Assembly (NCBI GenBank): GCA_964564435.1
Contig: CAZMAT010000001.1
Location: 248,001 to 312,000, forward strand
From: Fermentibacter sp964564435
GTDB taxonomy: Bacteria; Fermentibacterota; Fermentibacteria; Fermentibacterales; Fermentibacteraceae
Direction: 5' to 3'
Length of the DNA: 64,000 nt
Shown piece after piece: positions 58,945 through 64,000 of this stretch. Under the pieces are notes generated by a model that did no database searches, was not told the origin of the DNA, and saw only the letters and a list, made by a program, of their open reading frames with translations. How positions within the stretch are numbered: position 1 is the first letter of the stretch; each line of letters begins with the position of its first letter. The position numbers and the translations under genes are program-made.

Positions 58945-59358
58945 CTAGCGGTTCTGCCTGAGCAGGTCGCGGATCTCCGTCAGCAGCTTCACGTCGGCCG
59001 GAGGCTCCGCCGGGGCCGCCGGGGCCGCCTCCTTCTTCTTCGTCAGCTTCGTCACGGACCTGACGAGGAGGAACAGCACGAACGCGATGATCAGGAAGTT
59101 GACCAGCTTGTTGATGAAGATCCCGTAGTTGATCGTGACGGGGACGGGGGGCATGCCCGCCTCGGCGGCCGGCTTCGAGCCGATCGTCAGCGAGAGGTCG
59201 GAGAAGTCCATGCCGCCCACCACGAGCCCGATGGGGGGCATGATGACGTCCTCGACCGCCGACGACACGATGGCTCCGAAGGCCGCACCGATGATCACCG
59301 CCACAGCCAGGTCGAGCACGTTGCCCTTCATGGCGAAGTCGCGGAACTCCTTCAGCAC
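58945..59358 (-). CDS. mscL: Large-conductance mechanosensitive channel MscL
   Basis: A 137-residue MscL: LKEFRDFAMKGNVLDLAVAV with the pore helix AVIIGAAFGAIVSSAVEDVI, periplasmic loop, second helix YGIFINKLVNFLIIAFVLFL, and cytoplasmic helix ending in LLTEIRDLLRQ. It opens at near-lytic tension. The start is GTG with GGGGAGGG upstream. Confidence 0.96.
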   Translation of the reverse strand: MLKEFRDFAMKGNVLDLAVAVIIGAAFGAIVSSAVEDVIMPPIGLVVGGMDFSDLSLTIGSKPAAEAGMPPVPVTINYGIFINKLVNFLIIAFVLFLLVRSVTKLTKKKEAAPAAPAEPPADVKLLTEIRDLLRQNR

Positions 59359-59412
59359 GTCATCCCTCCCCTTCCGGCCGCATGGCCCTCACTTTCACGA
59401 TCGATTGCGCAG

Positions 59413-59431
59413 GGGCTCCCCACGGGAGCCC
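59413..59431 (-). terminator. Hairpin terminator after the small secreted gene
   Basis: GGGCTCCC (about 59413-59420) pairs with GGGAGCCC (59424-59431), 3-nt loop, 11 nt beyond the stop at 59442 and upstream of mscL. Confidence 0.5.
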
Positions 59432-59441
59432 TGGATCAGCC

Positions 59442-59783
59442 TCAACCGCCTGTCGAGTAGGCCTGGGCGGCGTCGAGATCGTCGAGGGTCACCGCCCATT
59501 CCACCGAGCCCATGACCGGGGAGTTCATGCGGGTGTAGGTGTCCCCGTCCTCGTCGATCAGCCTGATGCTGTAGATGCCTGTGGGCAGCTCGATGGAGAG
59601 GGTCTCCCCCTCGGTGAGGGTCGAGTCGCCGAGCCTGTTCTCACCCCAGCCGGCCGCACCGAACGGGGAGATGTACACGGACATCATGTCCCATCCGCCT
59701 GTGGTGTTGGTGATGGCGAGCGAGGACGCCGACGCCTGCGCGGCCAGCCCGGCGACGGCGAGCGCCAAGATGATCCTTGCCAA
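59442..59783 (-). CDS. Small secreted protein of unknown function
   Basis: A 113-residue exported protein: signal peptide ARIILALAVAGLAAQASA, then a beta-rich mature domain LAITNTTGGWDMMSVYISPF and IYSIRLIDEDGDTYTR. This resembles small C2-like or IgG-like beta sandwiches without a match I can name. The start is TTG with GGAGGCGGA directly upstream. Confidence 0.65.
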   Translation of the reverse strand: MARIILALAVAGLAAQASASSLAITNTTGGWDMMSVYISPFGAAGWGENRLGDSTLTEGETLSIELPTGIYSIRLIDEDGDTYTRMNSPVMGSVEWAVTLDDLDAAQAYSTGG

Positions 59784-59817
59784 TCCGCCTCCCGTCAGGA
59801 GCGTGCGGGGCCCTGTC

Positions 59818-60123
59818 CTAGTCGGCCTCGTAGTCGACGCTCCGCCTGTCTGTGCAAACCGACCTCACGATCGGCACCACGGCCATGTGGGCCGGGTGCT
59901 CCCTGTAGACCTCGAGCGCCTTCGCCGAATCGAACTCGGAGAGGAGCACGATCTCGGAAGAGTCGGCCGAGGCAGCGGTCGCGACCCCGACCTCGAGCCG
60001 CTTGAGCCCGGGTATCCTCCCGTTCAGGGACTCGAGGGCCCGCTTCACGCGGAGCGCGTTCACCGGGCCGGTTCCCGGATCGCCGCTCTCCCTCACCTTC
60101 CACATCACGACGTGCCTGATCAT
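59818..60123 (-). CDS. Dabb-family stress-responsive A/B barrel protein
   Basis: A 101-residue alpha/beta barrel protein: IRHVVMWKVRESGD, then LESLNGRIPGLKRLEVGVA, then SEIVLLSEFDSAKALEVYRE and HPAHMAVVPIVRSV. Dabb (DUF2203-like) domains form dimeric ferredoxin-like barrels in diverse enzymes. GGAGG lies 3 nt before the ATG. Confidence 0.88.
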   Translation of the reverse strand: MIRHVVMWKVRESGDPGTGPVNALRVKRALESLNGRIPGLKRLEVGVATAASADSSEIVLLSEFDSAKALEVYREHPAHMAVVPIVRSVCTDRRSVDYEAD

Positions 60124-60235
60124 CTTCCTCCGCTCCGAGGGCCTAGCCCGCTGGACATGGAGACTGATCCGGAATATACCCCCGGAAGCCGTCCGATAGT
60201 CCAGCTTTCACGGGAAGCGCGCGGGAGATCCAGCA

Positions 60236-60655
60236 ATGCCCCTCGAGATACACCCCGACGACCTGAGGTTCCGCTTCGGCAGGACCGGCGGGCCCGGCGG
60301 GCAGAACGTCAACAAGGTGAACACGGCGGTGAGGCTCGTGTACGACTACGCACGGTCGAGCTTCCTCACCGACGGGCAGAAGGCACTCCTCTCGGCCGTG
60401 GCGACCCGTACGCGCGACGGGGAGTCCGTGATCGTGGTCGAGGCGGACACCCACCGCACCCAGGGCATGAACCGGGCGCTCGCCCTCAGGAAGCTCCAGG
60501 AGATCGTCGACAGGGCACTCGAGCCGCCCCCTCCCGAGCGGGTGGTCGTCACGGGCCTGCCTGCCTCGGCCAGGGCCGTGCGGGCCAAGAGGAAGAGGCG
60601 GCGGGGCGCGGTGAAGGCTTCCCGACGCCACACCTTCGAGGAGGAGTGGGAGTAG
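60236..60655 (+). CDS. arfB: ArfB/YaeJ-type peptidyl-tRNA hydrolase
   Basis: A 139-residue stalled-ribosome rescue factor. The release-factor GGQ motif is in RTGGPGGQNVNKVNTAVRL. The C-terminal basic tail (RAVRAKRKRRRGAVKASRRH) fits the mRNA entry channel of non-stop ribosomes. It lacks the codon-recognition domains of RF1/RF2, as expected for this family. Confidence 0.92.
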   Translation: MPLEIHPDDLRFRFGRTGGPGGQNVNKVNTAVRLVYDYARSSFLTDGQKALLSAVATRTRDGESVIVVEADTHRTQGMNRALALRKLQEIVDRALEPPPPERVVVTGLPASARAVRAKRKRRRGAVKASRRHTFEEEWE

Positions 60656-60759
60656 CCCGGCATGCCCTCTGGGACGGAGGCGGGAGTTGCGGAGGTGGAG
60701 TTCTGGACGAAGCCCTGCCTCGTGGCATCGGGGGTCACGATCCATCACGCCCCCGTGGT

Positions 60760-61335
60760 TCAGGTGGCGCCAGGCCGCCGAGAACGCGGCGCCGTCCTGG
60801 ATATGGCGTACCGGACCCGGCCGCCCTCCTGCACGGGCCTCACCTCGATGGCGCCGGGAGTCAGGTCGCGGAACCGGCCCACCGCCTCTGTCAGTTCGTC
60901 GAGCCTCCGTGCGCATTCGGCCGCAAGGTCTTCCGCCAGCGAGGCCGTCTCCCCGCACTCGAAAGGGCTCATCAGCGGCCCGGGTGCGAGCGGGCGCCAG
61001 GCGCCCCGGTCGAAGGCCATCTCGACCGAGTTGTCGAAACCCTCGCCTGCGGCCGGATCGCGGTGGATGACCGCCCTGTCGCGCAGCCCGAGCAGCCTCC
61101 TGTGGAGCGCGACCCGCCCGGGATCGACGATCTCCTCACCCAGCCTGACGGGTTTCCTCTGCCGGAATGGCATGGCATATGAGGCTATCATGCCCTGCAC
61201 CAGCATCCTCATGACGAGGCCGTCGCCGGGCTCGCCGTCACCGGAGCGCCGCACCACCTCGCGCGCACACCCGGCCGCATCGGTGAACGCCGTCCACGCG
61301 AAGGCCTGCTTCCACATCTCACGAATCAGATCCAT
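60760..61335 (-). CDS. Protein of unknown function
   Basis: A 191-residue soluble protein (DLIREMWKQAFAWTAFTDAA; VALHRRLLGLRDRAVIHRDP). The mixture of amphipathic helices and the R-x4-H element is loosely HEPN-like, which is only a shape. The ATG at 61335 is chosen; in-frame TTGs at 61344-61347 lie too close to GGAG. Copies of the first part of its leader recur 70 nt further on. Confidence 0.55.
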   Translation of the reverse strand: MDLIREMWKQAFAWTAFTDAAGCAREVVRRSGDGEPGDGLVMRMLVQGMIASYAMPFRQRKPVRLGEEIVDPGRVALHRRLLGLRDRAVIHRDPAAGEGFDNSVEMAFDRGAWRPLAPGPLMSPFECGETASLAEDLAAECARRLDELTEAVGRFRDLTPGAIEVRPVQEGGRVRYAISRTAPRSRRPGAT

Positions 61336-61615
61336 GCTTCTCAACAACTCCTGTCGAACACTCCGTCTTCCCCTCTGGACACCATGCTTCGCGTATCAGA
61401 TCCTTGCCTCTCAGCGACTCTCCTGACCGACTGCGATCTGCTGGGATTGTCCTGATACCGTTCCCAAGATCCTGGCGCGAGAGACTCACACCACTCCACC
61501 CCGGTATAATCTTGCGCCGTTCCGGCGCATGAGCTACAATGCCGTGAACGGCCCGCAGCCGGTCGGAGGCCGGATGCCCGCTCCAAGAGAGATAGAGACT
61601 CCCGTCGATCGCTTC

Positions 61616-61644
61616 TTGACATTTTACACCTTTCTGTGTAAAGT
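61616..61644 (+). promoter_or_regulatory. hicAB promoter, near-consensus and apparently leaderless
   Basis: TTGACA (61616-61621, perfect), 17-nt spacer, TAAAGT (61639-61644), 6 nt, then the hicA ATG at 61651. The transcript should start on or beside the ATG. The -10 lies inside the operator palindrome, which gives a route for repression by HicB. Confidence 0.65.
61623..61642. repeat. Operator-like palindrome in the hicAB promoter
   Basis: TTTACAC (61623-61629) and GTGTAAA (61636-61642) are a perfect 7-bp inverted repeat with a 6-nt centre. It covers the spacer and most of the -10 of the hicAB promoter, the position expected for autorepression by the HTH of HicB. Confidence 0.65.
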
Positions 61645-61650
61645 TCGGTG

Positions 61651-61815
61651 ATGAAGCGGGCCGATCTCGAGAGGAGGCTCCGGGAACTCGGCTGGATTCT
61701 GCTCAGGCATGGGAGCAGACACGACATCTGGTCGAAGGGTGAGTTCGAGATCCCGGTGCCACGGCACGTCGAGATCAACGAGTACACGGCGAAAGAGATC
61801 CTGAAACAGGCCTGA
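61651..61815 (+). CDS. hicA: HicA-type mRNA interferase toxin
   Basis: A 54-residue toxin: MKRADLERRLRELGWILLRH, then GSRHDIWSKGEFEIPVPRHV, and EINEYTAKEILKQA. The dsRBD-like GW-x-L-x-R-x-GS-x-H motif with catalytic His24 and the PxH-x-E-x-N end identify HicA. It cuts mRNA unless bound by HicB, which follows 11 nt downstream. It is slightly shorter than many HicA proteins but complete. Confidence 0.88.
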   Translation: MKRADLERRLRELGWILLRHGSRHDIWSKGEFEIPVPRHVEINEYTAKEILKQA

Positions 61816-61826
61816 GATGGGAAACG

Positions 61827-62243
61827 ATGAGACTTGCCGGACGTATCTTCAAATCAGGAAGGTATTGGGCTGTCGAGGTGCCGATGCTGGGGGTCGTGAC
61901 CCAGGGCAGAACCAGACCCGAGGCATTCGAGATGATCGCGGATGCGGTGGAATGCCTGATCGACCGCGATGGCTTCGAGATAACCATTCATCACGGCACC
62001 GACGAATACTTCGAGATCAGCTCCGAGAGCGAGAGCGAACTGGTTGCGCTCCTGCTCCGCCGGCAGCGTGCGATCCACAGACTGACACTCGAGCAGATGG
62101 CCGGGAGGCTCGGTGCCAGATCGCTCAACTCATACGCCAGATACGAACAGGGTCGGGCGATGCCTTCGGTCGCCAAGCTCAGCGCTCTCCTCTCGGCGCT
62201 GTCCGAAGGTTCCGACTTCGTCCTGGAGCCCTCGAAGCTGTAG
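61827..62243 (+). CDS. hicB: HicB-type antitoxin with C-terminal HTH
   Basis: A 138-residue antitoxin. The N-terminal degenerate RNase H-like HicB fold has IFKSGRYWAVEVPMLGVVTQ and GRTRPEAFEMIADAVECLID. The C-terminal XRE-like helix-turn-helix is at about 75-130 (LTLEQMAGRLGARSLNSYAR). It should bind HicA and the palindrome at 61623-61642. Confidence 0.88.
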   Translation: MRLAGRIFKSGRYWAVEVPMLGVVTQGRTRPEAFEMIADAVECLIDRDGFEITIHHGTDEYFEISSESESELVALLLRRQRAIHRLTLEQMAGRLGARSLNSYARYEQGRAMPSVAKLSALLSALSEGSDFVLEPSKL

Positions 62244-62366
62244 CAGTACCATTTCCCCCGCCGCACGAGGTATCGTGACACTCCGCACCCGTACTCCCGT
62301 GTGCAATTCCCGGCCGGTACGATAATGCCGTTATCGCGACCAGCCTGACTGGAGGCTGGAGCACCG

Positions 62367-62726
62367 ATGAAGCATGTGAACGCTGCGACGATCGACGAGT
62401 ACCTTGCCGGTCTGCCTGCCGACAGGGCTGCGACGCTGGAGAGGCTTCGCCGGATCATCCTCGAGGAGGCACCGGGCGCGCAGGAGTGCTTCAGCTACGG
62501 CATGCCGGCGTTCCGGTTCGGGAGGCTGGTGCTTGTAGCCTTTGCGGCGCGCAGCGGCCACCTGGCTCTATACCCCATGAGCGGCGGCATCGTCTCGGCC
62601 TTCGCGGGCGACCTGGATGGATTCGACACGAGCAAGGGCACGATACGGTTCCAGCCCTGGAATCCACTACCCGACGAACTGGTCCGCAGGATCGTCAGAG
62701 CCAGGATCGAAGAGATCCGGCGCTGA
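62367..62726 (+). CDS. DUF1801 (YdhG/Frataxin-like fold) protein
   Basis: A 119-residue protein with the DUF1801/YjbR-type plan: VNAATIDEYLAGLPADRAAT, ECFSYGMPAFRFGRLVLVAF, then HLALYPMSGGIVSAF and TIRFQPWNPLPDELVRRIV. Members are small alpha/beta proteins sometimes annotated as iron chaperones; the role is not established. GGAG lies 7 nt before the ATG. Confidence 0.85.
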   Translation: MKHVNAATIDEYLAGLPADRAATLERLRRIILEEAPGAQECFSYGMPAFRFGRLVLVAFAARSGHLALYPMSGGIVSAFAGDLDGFDTSKGTIRFQPWNPLPDELVRRIVRARIEEIRR

Positions 62727-62801
62727 AGGCACGCCCGCCCGGGCCGGCCTGTCCGATCCATGCCGTCGCGAGGCAGACCGGGAGCACCTTCGGCATGCCT
62801 G

Positions 62802-63269
62802 CTATCCCTTGAGCGTCTTCTCCTCCGCCCTGCAGTCGAACAGGTCTGAGCCGCACTTCGGGCACTTAGCGTCGTACCAGGCGAAGGGCTCCCCGCAGGA
62901 GGGGCAGGACCACCGCACCCGCTGCTCCTCGAGCCAGCTCTCGAGGCCGATCTCTCGTATGCGCCCGAGGTTGGAGAGCACCACCGAGTGGTGCGGGGCA
63001 TCGTCGTTGCGGAACTTGACCAGCTTCTCGCAGGGGAACGTGTCGCACTCGGAGCAATTCCCGATCCCCTTCGCCTTCGTGCACGATCTGAAATCGCAGT
63101 CGCGGCAGAAGACTGCCGTCGTATCCGACAGGCAGCCACGGCAGACCAGATCGGCGGGATCCATCTCCCAGCTCTTGGCCAGATCAGCCAGGGTCCCCTT
63201 CCGCCCGGCGTGTATAGTGGGGCATGCGCCGCAGTAGAGCCCGCACGGGGCATCGAAGCGTTGTTCCAT
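62802..63269 (-). CDS. DUF3795 cysteine-rich protein
   Basis: A 155-residue protein with at least seven CxxC or CxxxC pairs: PCGLYCGACPTI, CRGCLSD, CRDCDFRSC, CSECDTFPCEKL and SCPSCGEPFAWYDAKCPKCG. The DUF3795 pattern (CGxYCGxC start) and the zinc-ribbon end are clear. It may bind zinc or iron-sulfur; the role is unknown. GGAGGAG lies just before the ATG at 63269; an ATG at 63281 is also open. Confidence 0.85.
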   Translation of the reverse strand: MEQRFDAPCGLYCGACPTIHAGRKGTLADLAKSWEMDPADLVCRGCLSDTTAVFCRDCDFRSCTKAKGIGNCSECDTFPCEKLVKFRNDDAPHHSVVLSNLGRIREIGLESWLEEQRVRWSCPSCGEPFAWYDAKCPKCGSDLFDCRAEEKTLKG

Positions 63270-63372
63270 CGTCTCCTCCATCAGGTATTCCTCGGTTCTG
63301 CGGAAGAATGTCGAAACGGGATCACATGGTCGAGGGAGGGAGAGACGGATCGGCCAGGCGGGTCGTGATGTG

Positions 63373-64000
63373 TCAGTCCGGAGCGGGTGGCTTCCGAGCC
63401 ACTACGACGAGCACATGTGACTCGTCGCCGAATGGTCTGCCGGCGAGGCCGTCGAGGAGCCTCATGTCGGTGAACCCGACGGAGGCCAGCAGGTCGCGCA
63501 TCTCGGTTGCTCCGTACAGCCTCATTCCGTAGCCGTACTCCCGGCGCTCCGCCCCCCGGAGGAGGATCCAGCGTGAGGAGCTCCAGGCCCAGGCCTCGTC
63601 CACCGTCGCCTCCTCCAGCAGGATGCTCCCGTCGGGGTCCTCGCGCCAGTTCCTCGAACTCCCGGAGGGACAGTATCTCTTCACGACCTCCCTCGGAGTC
63701 ACCGCGAGGAGCAGGCTTCCGCCAGGCGCGAGTGACCGGAGGCAGTTCTCCAGCACGAGCCTGTCGTCCGCGGGGTCGGCGAAGTAGCCGAAGGAGTTGT
63801 ACATGCAGATGATGCTGTCGAACGCTTCCGGCTCGACGTAGTGCCTCATGTCATCGCAGACGAACCTCGCATCCAGCCCGCGGGAGGATGCCGATGCGAC
63901 GGCCTCTTCGATGAGGTCGGGGTTGAGGTCGACTCCCGTGACGCGACAGCCTTTCGCGGCGAGTTCGAGCGAGTGCCTCCCGAACCCGCAGGCGAGGTCC
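63373..64000 (-). CDS. Class I SAM-dependent methyltransferase (5' end outside window)
   Basis: The last 209 residues of a methyltransferase; the N-terminus runs off the right edge. SAM-binding motif I is DLACGFGRHSLELAAKGC, motif II VTGVDLNPDLIEEAV; then SIICMYNSFGYF and PGGSLLLAVTPREVV (post-I and motif III). The substrate is not evident. Only the part within the window is described. Confidence 0.82.
   Translation of the reverse strand, partial: DLACGFGRHSLELAAKGCRVTGVDLNPDLIEEAVASASSRGLDARFVCDDMRHYVEPEAFDSIICMYNSFGYFADPADDRLVLENCLRSLAPGGSLLLAVTPREVVKRYCPSGSSRNWREDPDGSILLEEATVDEAWAWSSSRWILLRGAERREYGYGMRLYGATEMRDLLASVGFTDMRLLDGLAGRPFGDESHVLVVVARKPPAPD

Larger units (their letters stand above)
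61348..61650. other. Non-coding stretch before hicA
   Basis: The 303 nt hold no convincing gene. It contains an imperfect direct repeat: ATCAGATCCATGCTTCTCA near 61326 and ATCAGATCCTTGCCTCTCA near 61395. There is an isolated TATAAT (61505-61510) without -35, a second pair TTGCGC-N17-TACAAT (61512-61540), and the hicAB promoter at the end. Confidence 0.55.

Noticed and set aside
61544..61651. 36-codon open frame (GTG start) ending in TGATG at hicA
   Set aside because: Contains the hicAB -35, -10 and operator, has no ribosome site, and no recognisable protein sequence.
1..64000. tRNA, rRNA, CRISPR arrays, insertion sequences, prophage
   Set aside because: None seen by eye: no repeats with regular spacers, no transposase motifs, and non-coding gaps are too short apart from 49.2-49.6 and 61.3-61.65 kb. 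A tRNAscan and Infernal run would be decisive.

Overview
The window is a dense, high-GC bacterial chromosome segment with AGG-rich arginine usage. Most genes lie on the minus strand, in long chains with 1-25 nt overlaps (ATGA, GTGA, TGATG). The cell envelope is Gram-negative: there are lipobox lipoproteins, a TonB-C-terminal-domain protein, RlpA and TolC-free PEGA proteins. One secreted protein ends in a T9SS/Por-like type A sorting domain. SecA carries the large insertions seen in the Fibrobacteres-Chlorobi-Bacteroidetes (FCB) group, and one lipoprotein has the CAYFNTFYNA start. I infer an FCB-superphylum lineage, perhaps a candidate phylum such as Fermentibacterota or Eisenbacteria. No marker gene in the window settles this.

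Layout. 1-9.8 kb: partial MBL hydrolase, unknown protein, Xer recombinase, a protein with three ribosomal L7/L12-like domains, LysM protein, PA-IL-like lipoprotein, Lon, Hsp20 and a TPR/PEGA/TonB protein. 10-20 kb: RecG, TPR protein, sialidase-like secreted protein, ketopantoate-reductase-like enzyme, YtxH protein, SecA, YfiM-like protein, TPR and small secreted proteins. 20.1-27.6 kb: an apparent ribosomally synthesised, radical-SAM-modified peptide (RiPP) cluster. 27.6-36 kb: TPR protein, class A PBP, lipoprotein, pilus/secretion ATPase, pyrimidine-nucleoside phosphorylase and GYF-like repeat protein. 36-43.8 kb: AsmA-like/GT51 transglycosylase mixed with the pyrimidine genes pyrF, pyrD, pyrK and pyrC, plus RlpA and a TPR lipoprotein. 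43.8-51.9 kb: aldolase, TrkH/TrkA, unknown protein, LepB, a repeat-rich intergenic region, MscS, RadC, secreted protein. 52-57.7 kb: LeuC/LeuD-type dehydratase, phosphoesterase, NamZ-type muramidase, MBL phosphodiesterase, alanine racemase. 57.7-64 kb: DUF362 iron-sulfur protein, MscL, small proteins, ArfB-type hydrolase, HicAB toxin-antitoxin, DUF1801, DUF3795 and a partial methyltransferase.

The most interesting system is the RiPP cluster at about 20.1-27.6 kb. It encodes two short precursor peptides that share a leader motif and five cysteines at identical spacing (12, 14, 12, 10), each followed by G in a C-x(2,3)-G motif. Around them are two radical SAM/SPASM maturases, a PqqD-like recognition protein, an HprK-like kinase, an S26 Ser-His signal-peptidase-like protease, an ABC exporter without its own peptidase domain, and a flippase-like membrane protein. 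One precursor (23843-24105) is split by a one-base frameshift. The intact one (23523-23774) has its own promoter. Other signals are probable leaderless transcripts (recG, alr, hicA), likely CTG start codons at overlapping junctions, and an operator palindrome inside the hicAB promoter.
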